From Pseudomonadota bacterium (GTDB lineage: Bacteria; Pseudomonadota; Gammaproteobacteria; Burkholderiales; Burkholderiaceae_C), in NCBI GenBank assembly GCA_023460715.1, contig JAEWPH010000170.1, forward strand, positions 1 through 10,834: 10,834 nt of DNA, in the 5' to 3' direction. The notes beneath the pieces were generated by a model that was not told the origin of the DNA, did no database searches, and saw only the letters and a program-made list of their open reading frames with translations. The position numbers and the translations under genes were made by a program. This document shows, one piece after another, positions 1 to 6,685 of this stretch; within the stretch, counting starts at the first letter, position 1; each line of letters begins with the position of its first letter.

Positions 1-83
1 GAGCAACCGGGCGGCTCGCCGGCGCCCAGCGCCTGGCGCGCCGGGTGCGTCTCGTCCGTGTCGGGCGTTTCAGGGACTTGCAT
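1..83 (-). CDS. N-terminal fragment of a fourth operon gene, possibly DUF2894
   Basis: An ATG on the minus strand 23 bp after the stop of the OmpA-domain gene opens a frame that runs off the left edge. Only 27 codons are visible, beginning MQVPETPDTDETHPARQALG. The piece is polar and proline/alanine-rich and has no signal peptide or membrane segment, so the product would start in the cytoplasm. There is no strong ribosome binding site before the ATG (only a GAGCTG-like stretch). From memory, DUF3348, DUF802 and OmpA-domain genes in Burkholderiales are usually followed by a DUF2894 gene, which is why that family is suggested. The fragment itself is too short to prove the family, and the start could differ. 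Confidence 0.4.
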   Translation of the reverse strand, partial: MQVPETPDTDETHPARQALGAGEPPGC

Positions 84-106
84 GCGCCGCAGCTCGTTCG
101 GTCGGG

Positions 107-790
107 TCAGGGCTTGCGGCCGGCCGCAGCGGCGTCGGTGCGGGCCGGGCGCGGCATGGGCGCCATCTCCACGCGGCGGTTGCGCGCGCGGCCGGCCGCG
201 TCGGCATTGGAGGCCACGGCCTGCTCGGAGCCGAAGGCCGCTGCGAACACGTCGGAGGCGGCCACGCCTTCCTCGATCAACGCGCGGGTCACGGTCAGCG
301 AGCGCTGGGCCGACAGCTCCCAGTTGTCCGCGAAGCGGTTGCCCTCGCGCATTTGCTGGTCGTCGGTGAAGCCGCTCACCATCAGGATCTCGCCGCGCGA
401 CTGCAGGTAGCGCGCCAGCGGCTGGGCCAGGCTGCGCAGCAGCTGCCGGCCCTCGGGCTGCAGCTCGTTGGAGTTGACGGCGAACAGCACGCTGCCGCTG
501 ATGCCGATGCGCCCGTCCGTCAGCGTGACGCGCCCGCCCGCGAGCGGCCCGGCCAGGGCCTGCTCCAGGCTTTGCAAGCGCTGGGCCTGCGCTGCGCGCT
601 GCTGCTGTTCGGTCTTGAGCCGGTCCGCCAGGTCCATCTGCATGCCCAGCGCGGCCACCAGCAGCAGCGCGAAGGCGCCCAGCACGCTGGCCATCAGGTC
701 GCCGAAGACCGCCCACACGGGCACGCCCGCCTCCAGGCCGCCGTCCAGTTCGTCGTGCCCCAGGGCGGCGCCGTCCGTCGTCGTGCTCAT
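107..790 (-). CDS. MotB/ZorB-like OmpA-domain protein (stator or motor subunit)
   Basis: A 227-residue inner-membrane protein expected to anchor a proton channel to peptidoglycan. Residues 24-50 form one membrane helix after a short acidic N-terminus. The helix carries PVWAVFGDLM, whose Asp31 sits where MotB (Asp32) and ZorB have their proton-binding aspartate. Residues 52-80 are a polar linker. Residues about 94-208 form an OmpA/MotB peptidoglycan-binding domain with VSGFTDD (138-144), NWELSAQRS (156-164) and the closing GRARNRRVEM (200-209). The start ATG overlaps the stop of the upstream channel gene as ATGA (787-790), implying translational coupling. A flagellar MotB is unlikely, since no flagellar genes are present and the partner is a long-tailed DUF802 protein, not MotA. 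The fold and membrane aspartate are clear; the biological role is inferred. Confidence 0.88.
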   Translation of the reverse strand: MSTTTDGAALGHDELDGGLEAGVPVWAVFGDLMASVLGAFALLLVAALGMQMDLADRLKTEQQQRAAQAQRLQSLEQALAGPLAGGRVTLTDGRIGISGSVLFAVNSNELQPEGRQLLRSLAQPLARYLQSRGEILMVSGFTDDQQMREGNRFADNWELSAQRSLTVTRALIEEGVAASDVFAAAFGSEQAVASNADAAGRARNRRVEMAPMPRPARTDAAAAGRKP

Positions 791-3700
791 GCTGCGTCAG
801 CCGGTACGGCAGAGGCCGTGGCCGCGCGCTGGCCGGCGGCCACGCTCTGCAGCCCGTCCATGACCTGCTTTTGCGCGCCCACGCTCAGCTCGATCACCTC
901 GCGCGCCTGGGCCACGTAGTAGTCGAGCTGTTCGTCGCTGCGCGACATCGACTTGGCCAGCGCGGCCTCGATGCGCTGCAGCTGCGCCACCAGCTGCTCG
1001 TTGGATTGGCCGAAGTGCTGTACCGCCGCGCCGAAGGCCTCGCCCAGGCTGGCGACCTCGACCGCGCCGCCGGTGAGCTGGGCGGCCACGCCGTCCATGC
1101 GCTCGGTCTGGGCCTGCAGCGTCTCGGCAAAGCGGCCGCTGGCGCGCTCCATCAGATCGGAGGTGGTGGACACCAGGGCGTCGATGGCGCCGCGCTGCTC
1201 GGCCGATGCATGGTTCACCGCGTCCAGCAGGGTGGACAGCGTCTCCAGGATGCGGCTGCGCTCCTCCAGCATGGCGTTGTCGCGCGCCATGCTGTCGGCC
1301 AGCTTCTGGCGCAGCTCGCCGATGACCTCGGCCGCGGCGCGTGGCGCCTCGGAGGCCGCCTGCACCAGCGTGCCGATCTCGCCCAGCGTGCGCTGGGCGT
1401 GCGTGTCCAGCGCCTGCGTGATGCCGGCGGTGGCCTCTGCCAGCGCCGCGCTGGCGGCCTGCCACTGCGCGCCGGTTTGCGCACCGGCCTGCTGCCATTC
1501 ATCGCGCAGCGCGGCCTGCAGGGTCTGCAGCGACTGCGTCCACGCGGCCTGGCGGGCTGCGTCCTGCGTGCTGCGCTCCTCCAGCCGGGCCAGCCACTGC
1601 GCGGCCTGTTCGCCGTTGCGGGTAGCGAGGTCGGCCGTGGTGCGTTCCAGGGCGGCGCCCACCTGCTGCCAATGGCCGGCAGCCTGCTCCTGCGCGGTCT
1701 GCCAGCCCTGCTGCAGCGACTGGTCCAGGCCTTGCAGCGAGGCCGTCCAGGCGGCCTGCCGCGCTTCGTCCTGCGCAACCCGCTGGTCGATGCGGTCGAG
1801 CAACTGCGCGGCCTGCTCGGCCGTGCGGGTCGTGATCTCGCCGGCCGTGGTGCCCAGCAGCTCGCCCAGCTGGTGCCACTGGCCGGTGGAGGTGGCTTGC
1901 GCGGCCTGCCATTCTTCGCGCAGGGCCACGGCCACCTGCTGCAGGGACTGCGTCCAGGCGGTCTGGCGCGCCTCGTCCTGCGCCGCGCGCTCGTCGATCT
2001 GCGCCAGCAGGCGCGTGGCCTGTTCTGCCGTGCGCGCCGTGATGTCCTGCGCCGTAGCGCCCAGGACCTCGCCCAGCTGGTGCCATTGGCCGGTGGACGT
2101 GGCCTGCGCCGCCTGCCACTCCTCGCGCAGGGCCACGGCGACTTGCTGCAGGGACTGCGTCCAGGCGGTCTGGCGCGCCTCGTCCTGCACCGCGCGCTCG
2201 TCGATCTGGGCCAGCAGGCGCGTGGCCTGTTCGGCCGAGCGGGCCGTGATGTCCTGCGCCGTAGCGCCCAGGACCTCGCCCAGCTGGTGCCATTGGCCCG
2301 TGGACGTGGCCTGCGCCGCCTGCCACTCCTCGCGCAGCGTGGCGGCCACGGCCTGCAGCGACTGGGTCCAGGCGGCCTGGCGGGCTTCATCCTGGGCCGC
2401 GCGTTGTTCGATGGACTGCAGCAGCCGTTCGGCCTGCTCGGCGCTGCGGGCCGCCATGTCGGCGGCGGTGCGGTCCAGGGCCGCGCCGGCCTGCGTCCAC
2501 TGCGCAGCCGACCGCGTCTGGGCGTCCTGCCATCCTTGCTGCAGGGTATCGGCCACCTGCTGCAGCGACTGCGTCCACGCCGCCTGGCGGGCGGCGTCCT
2601 GCGCGGCCAGTTCAGAGTGCAGGCGGGTGTGCGCCTCCTGCACCGTGACTTGGAGCGCACCGGCCTGGCCCGCCAGCCGCTCGGCAGCGGTGGTCAGGGC
2701 CTGTTCGTTGCGCTCGGCCAGTGCGGTGCCGGCCTGGGCCTGCTGCGCCAGGGCCTCGCCCCAGCGCGCGGAAAGCGCCTCGGACTGGCGCGCCAGGCGG
2801 TCGGACAGGCCTTCCGCCAGCGCCGTGCTGCGCGCGTCGAAGGTCTGCGTGAACTCGCCCAGCGCATGGCGCAGGGCCTGGGTGGATTGCTCGCTGGTGC
2901 GCTGGTGCTCGGCCAGGGCACCCGTCCACTGCGCGCTGACCGCGGCCGTGGCGGTACCGAACTGTTCGGCGATGCCATCGAGCTGGCGGCGCACCTGGTC
3001 GGCCAGGGCGGTCTGCAGTTGCGCGCTCTCTCGCCCCAGGCCGGCCAAGGTGGCCTCCACGGCGGGCTGCAGCGCGGCGCCGGCCAGGCGGGCGCTCTCC
3101 GTGGCGCTCTGCGTCAGCGTGCGCTCTACCGCAGCGGCCAGGCCCGTGTAGGCGGCCTCGGTCTCGCGGTAGAAGCGGGCCTGGTCGGCCTGCAGGCGCT
3201 CGGCCAGGTCGGCCTGCTGGCGTTCCAGCGCGGCCATGCTGGCGGTGATGCGGTCCACCAGCTGCGGGATGAGGCCGGCCTGCTGCTCCAGCAGGCGCAG
3301 CGAGCTTTCGCGCTGGTGCACCGGGGTGAAGGGGCGCAGGGCGGTGGCCAGCGCGCCGTCCAGCCGCTGAGCGACCAGCAGCCGCTCGCGCCGGCACAGC
3401 GCGGCCATCAGGCCCAGCATGGCCGAGGCCGCCACGCCGGCCACCGAGGTGCCGAAGGCCAGGCCCAACCCGCGCACGGGGGCGGACAGCGCATCGCGGA
3501 TGGCGCCCAGGCCGTCGGCTCCGGACAGCGCGGCGCCCGTGCCGTCCAGCGTAACCACCATGCCCAGGAAGGTGCCCACCATGCCCAGCAGCACGAGCAG
3601 ACCAGTCAGGTACGAGGCCAGCACCGGCGCCGGCAGCCCGGCGCGCGTGCCTTCGATGCGCTGGCGCACGGCATCGCGCAGGCCGTCAGGCAGCGGCGCC

Positions 3701-3957
3701 AGCCAGCCGTCGATGCGCTCCAGGGTGGGCGGCAGGCTCTGCAGCGCCTGTGCCAAGGCCCGCGTGCCGCGGCGGTAGCGCCACAGCTCGACCGCGCCCA
3801 GCAGATAGAAGGCAGCGATCAGCACCGTGATGGACAGGGCCAGCGCATGGCCGCTGCGGTAGCCCGCGCCCACCCAGGCCACCGTGGCCAGCCCGGCCGC
3901 AAACGCCGCCGCCGTGGCCGCCGCGGGGGCAGCCGTCGAAAAGATCTTTGTGCTCAT
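787..3957 (-). CDS. DUF802 protein: MotA/ExbB/ZorA-like channel with giant coiled-coil tail
   Basis: A 1056-residue protein. Hydrophobic helices lie at about residues 13-33, 39-58, 112-136 and 161-187. The last two carry GMVGTFLGMVVTL and LGLAFGTSVAGVAASAMLGL, the pattern of MotA/TolQ/ExbB channel helices and of Zorya ZorA. Everything after residue 188, about 870 residues, is soluble, Ala/Gln/Glu-rich and almost free of proline, so it should form a long cytoplasmic coiled coil. Residues 453-866 hold six tandem 69-residue units matching the repeated nature of DUF802. Residues 867-1056 lack the Trp pattern and contain SDEQLDYYVAQAREVIELS near the end. The ATG at 3957 is chosen because it overlaps the stop of the DUF3348 gene as ATGA. 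The frame stays open further upstream, but that part only mirrors the DUF3348 gene. The stop overlaps the OmpA-domain gene in the same way. A proton-driven channel complex with that protein is inferred. Confidence 0.85.
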   Translation of the reverse strand: MSTKIFSTAAPAAATAAAFAAGLATVAWVGAGYRSGHALALSITVLIAAFYLLGAVELWRYRRGTRALAQALQSLPPTLERIDGWLAPLPDGLRDAVRQRIEGTRAGLPAPVLASYLTGLLVLLGMVGTFLGMVVTLDGTGAALSGADGLGAIRDALSAPVRGLGLAFGTSVAGVAASAMLGLMAALCRRERLLVAQRLDGALATALRPFTPVHQRESSLRLLEQQAGLIPQLVDRITASMAALERQQADLAERLQADQARFYRETEAAYTGLAAAVERTLTQSATESARLAGAALQPAVEATLAGLGRESAQLQTALADQVRRQLDGIAEQFGTATAAVSAQWTGALAEHQRTSEQSTQALRHALGEFTQTFDARSTALAEGLSDRLARQSEALSARWGEALAQQAQAGTALAERNEQALTTAAERLAGQAGALQVTVQEAHTRLHSELAAQDAARQAAWTQSLQQVADTLQQGWQDAQTRSAAQWTQAGAALDRTAADMAARSAEQAERLLQSIEQRAAQDEARQAAWTQSLQAVAATLREEWQAAQATSTGQWHQLGEVLGATAQDITARSAEQATRLLAQIDERAVQDEARQTAWTQSLQQVAVALREEWQAAQATSTGQWHQLGEVLGATAQDITARTAEQATRLLAQIDERAAQDEARQTAWTQSLQQVAVALREEWQAAQATSTGQWHQLGELLGTTAGEITTRTAEQAAQLLDRIDQRVAQDEARQAAWTASLQGLDQSLQQGWQTAQEQAAGHWQQVGAALERTTADLATRNGEQAAQWLARLEERSTQDAARQAAWTQSLQTLQAALRDEWQQAGAQTGAQWQAASAALAEATAGITQALDTHAQRTLGEIGTLVQAASEAPRAAAEVIGELRQKLADSMARDNAMLEERSRILETLSTLLDAVNHASAEQRGAIDALVSTTSDLMERASGRFAETLQAQTERMDGVAAQLTGGAVEVASLGEAFGAAVQHFGQSNEQLVAQLQRIEAALAKSMSRSDEQLDYYVAQAREVIELSVGAQKQVMDGLQSVAAGQRAATASAVPADAA
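1360..2601 (-). repeat. Six in-frame 207-bp tandem repeats (69 residues each) in the channel tail
   Basis: Within the DUF802 gene the motif WTxSLQ recurs at residues 461, 530, 599, 668, 737 and 806, exactly 69 residues apart each time. Unit boundaries at the conserved QD(E/A)ARQ are 2395-2601, 2188-2394, 1981-2187, 1774-1980, 1567-1773 and 1360-1566, in order of translation. Each unit has three tryptophans at relative positions 0, +15 and +26, for example W530, W545 and W556. Units 2 and 3 differ at only 6 of 69 residues. Units 3 and 4 are identical for about their first 40 residues and then diverge. The outer units are more divergent. No indel breaks the register. The middle copies look like recent duplication or gene conversion. 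Confidence 0.93.
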
Positions 3958-4694
3958 GAACCACCCAGGGGTTGGTGTGGGCGCAGGGCAGACAGCAGCC
4001 CCTGCACCGGTTGCAATCGAAGTTCCAGCTCGGCCAGCAGAACGGCCTGCAGGTCGTGGCGGAAGAGGTCGCGGCGCGCCTCGGCATCGGCAGCGGCATC
4101 GTCGGGCGCGCCCGCGGCGTCGGGCGCCTGCCCGGCCTCGCACAGGCGGGCGAAGTGGCGCCCCAGCATCGCGGGCACGGTGGCCAGCAGCCGGCGCTCC
4201 TGCAGCGCCAGCACCTCGGCCATCACTGCGTCGATGGCGGCCAGCCGCGCGGCCTCGCCCGGGCATTGCGCCACCGCCAGCCGCACGCGGTCGCGCAGCG
4301 GGCCGACGGCGCTTTCCATGGCCTGCTGCCGCGCCTGGTGGCAATGCCGGAAGGGCGTGAAGCCCATGCCCGACTCCAGCGGCCCGCGGCCTGCGGCCGC
4401 CACCTCGCGGGCGATGGCCTGGGCCTGCTGGGCGCGCACGCGCTCCAGCTCTGCCTGCTCCTCGGCATGCCGGTCGCCCCCGGCCGGGCCGGGCGCGGCT
4501 GCGCCCACGGTCAGCGGGCGGTCGAGCGCCTTGGACAGTGCGATGGACTCGGTCCAGCCCGTCCACTGGTTCAGGGCATCGGCAAAGGACATGCGGGTAT
4601 CCCGCCCCCGCTGTTGCGGGTCGATGAGCCCCGCCAGCAGGCGGACGAGTGTGGAGCCGGTCAGATGGGAAGTGCGCTCAGGTCGCGTTGCCAT
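3954..4694 (-). CDS. DUF3348 family protein, first gene of the motor-like operon
   Basis: A 246-residue protein with no signal peptide or membrane helix, so probably cytoplasmic. It matches the DUF3348 family as I know it: an N-terminal LTGSTLVRLLAGLID block, FADALNQWTGWTESIALSKAL (about 37-57), the central FTPFRHCHQARQQAMESAVG followed by PLRDRVR, then LLATVPAMLGRHFARL, and the C-terminal HDLQAVLLAELELRLQPVQG. Family proteins are usually about 240-265 residues, which fits the ATG at 4694; the frame extends upstream without such similarity. Its stop overlaps the ATG of the channel gene, so it is likely a dedicated partner of that protein. No catalytic motif is visible and no biochemical function is known to me. 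Upstream, TAGACT (minus strand, near 4735) could be a -10 element, but no convincing -35 was found. It is transcribed divergently from the acetyltransferase gene. Confidence 0.83.
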   Translation of the reverse strand: MATRPERTSHLTGSTLVRLLAGLIDPQQRGRDTRMSFADALNQWTGWTESIALSKALDRPLTVGAAAPGPAGGDRHAEEQAELERVRAQQAQAIAREVAAAGRGPLESGMGFTPFRHCHQARQQAMESAVGPLRDRVRLAVAQCPGEAARLAAIDAVMAEVLALQERRLLATVPAMLGRHFARLCEAGQAPDAAGAPDDAAADAEARRDLFRHDLQAVLLAELELRLQPVQGLLSALRPHQPLGGS

Positions 4695-4914
4695 GGAGCG
4701 TGCGTGGCCGGTTCGGAAAAAACCGCGCAGTCTACACGGCCGGCCGGCGCCTTCCGGGTGGGTGCGGTTACAGATGGCCGCCCGCCCGGCCACTCACCCG
4801 GCCGCCCTCCCCGCTGCTTTGCCGCGCCGGGCAGGCCCCGAAGCGCGCCCGCAGACCGCCCGGGCCATGCTCCAATGGCTACAAGCCTTTACAAAACCGC
4901 TGCCGCCGATCGCC

Positions 4915-5700
4915 ATGAAGCCCTGCCCGCCCCCGCCGGATGCGCCGCCGTCCGACCCGTCGCAGAAGGCGCGCATCCTCGCCATCGAAACCCGCGCGTT
5001 CCACGCCTGGCCGGCCCTGGAGGACGTGCGCCACGGCGGCTGGCTGCTGCGCCGGGCCGCCGGCTTCACCAAGCGCGCCAACTCGGCCAACGCGGCGGCA
5101 CTGCAGGCGCCGTTCGAGGGCGTGCAGGCAGCGGCAGAGGCGTTCTACGCCCGCCACGGACTGCCGGCCGTCTTCCGGCTCACGCCGCTGGCCCCGCCCG
5201 AGGCCGACGCGCAACTGCAGGCCGCGGGCTACCGGTGCTTCGATCCGTCGCAGGTGCTGACCTGTGCGCTGGACGCGGCCCCGCCCGTGCCGGAGGCCGC
5301 AGCGGTGGACATCGCGCCACAGCCCTCCCCCGCCTGGCTGGACGGCTTCGCGGCCGCCAACGGCGTGCCCGCGCAGCACCAGGCCGTGCACCACGCGATG
5401 GTGCGTGCCATCGCCCCGCCCGCGGGCTTCGCCACGCTGCGGCGGGACGGCGCGGCCATCGGCTTTGGGCTGGCGGTGGTCGAGGATGGCGCCGCCGGCC
5501 TGTTCGACATCGTGATCGACCCGGCCCACCGCCGCCAGGGCCACGGTGCGGCGCTGGTGCGCAGCCTGCTGCATTGGAGTCGCAGCGCGGGCGCCCGCTG
5601 GGCCTATCTGCAGGTGCGCGCGCAGAACCCAGCCGCACTGGCGCTGTACGAGGGGCTGGGCTTCAAGCTGCTGTACCGCTACCACTACCGGGTGCCATAG
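4915..5700 (+). CDS. GNAT family N-acetyltransferase
   Basis: A 261-residue cytoplasmic enzyme expected to transfer the acetyl group of acetyl-CoA to an amine; the substrate is not deducible. The C-terminal GNAT domain (about 165-261) shows motif A as LFDIVIDPAHRRQGHGAAL (196-214), with RRQGHG as the acetyl-CoA pyrophosphate loop. Motif B is NPAALALYEGLGF (238-250). The N-terminal half carries GGWLLRRAAGFTKRANSANA (41-60), a block shared by a two-lobed GNAT subgroup in which the first half is a degenerate GNAT-like lobe. The start is uncertain: the ATG at 4915 has no clear Shine-Dalgarno sequence, and an in-frame ATG at 4867 would add 16 residues. I prefer 4915 because the extra residues lack family-like sequence. 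It stands alone between two minus-strand blocks. Confidence 0.85.
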   Translation: MKPCPPPPDAPPSDPSQKARILAIETRAFHAWPALEDVRHGGWLLRRAAGFTKRANSANAAALQAPFEGVQAAAEAFYARHGLPAVFRLTPLAPPEADAQLQAAGYRCFDPSQVLTCALDAAPPVPEAAAVDIAPQPSPAWLDGFAAANGVPAQHQAVHHAMVRAIAPPAGFATLRRDGAAIGFGLAVVEDGAAGLFDIVIDPAHRRQGHGAALVRSLLHWSRSAGARWAYLQVRAQNPAALALYEGLGFKLLYRYHYRVP

Positions 5701-5714
5701 TTCATGAAAACCAT

Positions 5715-5790
5715 AGCAGCATGCGCTTTAACCCAGCCGGTTTCAAAGCTATTTCCTATTGAAATTCAATGGGATAAAGCGCATCCAGCT
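5715..5790. repeat. Palindromic intergenic repeat between convergent genes
   Basis: An AT-rich island starting just after the acetyltransferase stop. The left arm 5715-5734 and right arm 5771-5790 are inverted copies that pair at 17 of 20 positions, sharing the core ATGCGCTTTA / TAAAGCGCAT. The 36-bp loop contains a second inverted pair, TTTCAA (5741-5746) with TTGAAA (5759-5764), and the palindrome ATTGAA-A-TTCAAT (5758-5770). Comamonadaceae genomes contain many dispersed intergenic palindromes with similar AGC...GCGCTTA...TAAGCGC...GCT arms, and this looks like a diverged copy. Because it lies between two genes read toward each other (ends at 5700 and 5905), it may also work as a two-way transcription terminator. 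Confidence 0.6.
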
Positions 5791-5904
5791 CACTTATCAA
5801 TAGCACATTCCGCCCGCACGGGCCGTGGCACCGGCCGGCCGGCGCGAGCGAAACGGCCCCGCGCACCGCCAGACGCGCCATCGACATCCGACCACAGCGC
5901 CCCA

Positions 5905-6648
5905 TCAATGCGCCGGAAAGGCCAGCAGGTACTCGTAGCTCAAGCTGGTGGTGCGCGGGTCGCCCGTGACCGGCATGCGACGGATGGCCAGCAGCTGGTT
6001 GGCGCCCGCAACAGGAATGACCGTGGCCGTGCCATCGGCCGCGGTGGTGACTGGCGCGCCCTTTTCCCCCAGCGACAGGCGGATGCCTTCGATGGGCTTG
6101 CCATCGAACAGCACCTGTACCCGCAGCGGCTGCCCGGCGTGCGGCGTCTCGTGCACCAGCGGCACGATCTCGAACGGCTGGCCCAGCGGCTTCTTGGCGA
6201 TCACGCCCCACTGGATGATGGTCTTGTGGTACTTGACCGCATGCACGCCATAGGTGGCGCCGGGGTTCTCGGTCATCGGCTTCTTCACCATGGCGCCGCC
6301 CTCTCCCACCTTGCTGAAGAAGCCGTTGTCGAAGTGGGCGGCCAGCATCGCGGCCTGCTGGGCCGGCAGCACGCGCACGCCGCCGTTCTGCGGCGTCAGC
6401 GTGACGGGGATCGGGCGGCCGCGCCGGTCGAAGGCCTCCACGCTTTTCAGCTTGGCGGCATCGAAGGCTTCCAGCTGGCCTTCGTGCCCGCCGAACTGCA
6501 CGGTGTAGCCGCCGCCGGCGTCGGCCTCCAGCCAGACGTTGTGGGCCAGCGCGGCGGGTGCGTGCAGGCTGGCGGCAGCGACGGCGAGCGCCGCCAGCGA
6601 GGTGCTGCGGGCGGTACCCGCCCAGCGGTTCAGAAGAGAAAAGGACAT
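5905..6648 (-). CDS. Exported DUF4198 family protein, probable nickel-uptake accessory
   Basis: A 247-residue protein with a Sec signal peptide: MSFSLLNRWAGTARS, a hydrophobic stretch, and an ALA|HNVW cleavage site near residue 36. The mature protein should therefore be periplasmic and begin with histidine. Residues following the site (HNVWLEADAGGGYTVQFGGH) match the start of DUF4198 domains. The C-terminal half (about 160-225) looks like a beta-sandwich with EIVPLVHETPHAGQPLRVQV and LFDGKPIEGIRLSL, ending in TSLSYEYLLAFPAH. No extra membrane helix is seen. It lies 37 bp after the receptor gene, so the two are very likely one transcript. DUF4198 genes are often next to nickel/cobalt transport genes, and the nearby NikR gene supports a metal-handling role; direct evidence is lacking. 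The ATG at 6648 is chosen because the signal peptide begins there, though no strong ribosome binding site precedes it. Confidence 0.82.
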   Translation of the reverse strand: MSFSLLNRWAGTARSTSLAALAVAAASLHAPAALAHNVWLEADAGGGYTVQFGGHEGQLEAFDAAKLKSVEAFDRRGRPIPVTLTPQNGGVRVLPAQQAAMLAAHFDNGFFSKVGEGGAMVKKPMTENPGATYGVHAVKYHKTIIQWGVIAKKPLGQPFEIVPLVHETPHAGQPLRVQVLFDGKPIEGIRLSLGEKGAPVTTAADGTATVIPVAGANQLLAIRRMPVTGDPRTTSLSYEYLLAFPAH

Positions 6649-6685
6649 GTGCGATGAAGGAATGAGTGAAAGGAAACGAGAACCG

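Noticed and set aside
953..3151. Long plus-strand frame rich in Cys, Ser, Ala and Trp opposite the repeat region.
   Set aside because: Composition is typical of the complement of GC-rich repeat DNA, and its repeats mirror those of the real gene.
3958..4566. Possible 203-residue N-terminal extension of the channel protein.
   Set aside because: The extension is an out-of-frame reading of the DUF3348 gene, Arg/Ala/Gly-rich and without domain. The ATGA overlap at 3957 gives a natural start.
107..4694. Interpretation as a flagellar MotA-MotB pair or a TolQ/ExbB-TolR system.
   Set aside because: The channel tail is far longer than in MotA, TolQ or ExbB, the OmpA-domain protein is not a TolR/ExbD type, and no flagellar, tol or ton genes are near.
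107..4694. Calling this a canonical Zorya system.
   Set aside because: No ZorC, ZorD helicase-nuclease or ZorE nuclease is seen, and the flanking genes are DUF3348 and probably DUF2894. Only the motor core is alike.
4738..4750. The 13-bp string GGCCGGCCGGCGC shared with 5833-5845.
   Set aside because: Such GGCC-rich strings are expected by chance in DNA of this composition; there is no further similarity around them.
871..5700. A plus-strand frame open for about 4.8 kb, covering the antisense of the DUF802 and DUF3348 genes and running into the acetyltransferase.
   Set aside because: The upstream part is an antisense shadow created by high GC and repeat codons; its translation is Arg/Gln/Leu-rich with no domain. 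Only the last 261 codons look like a real protein.
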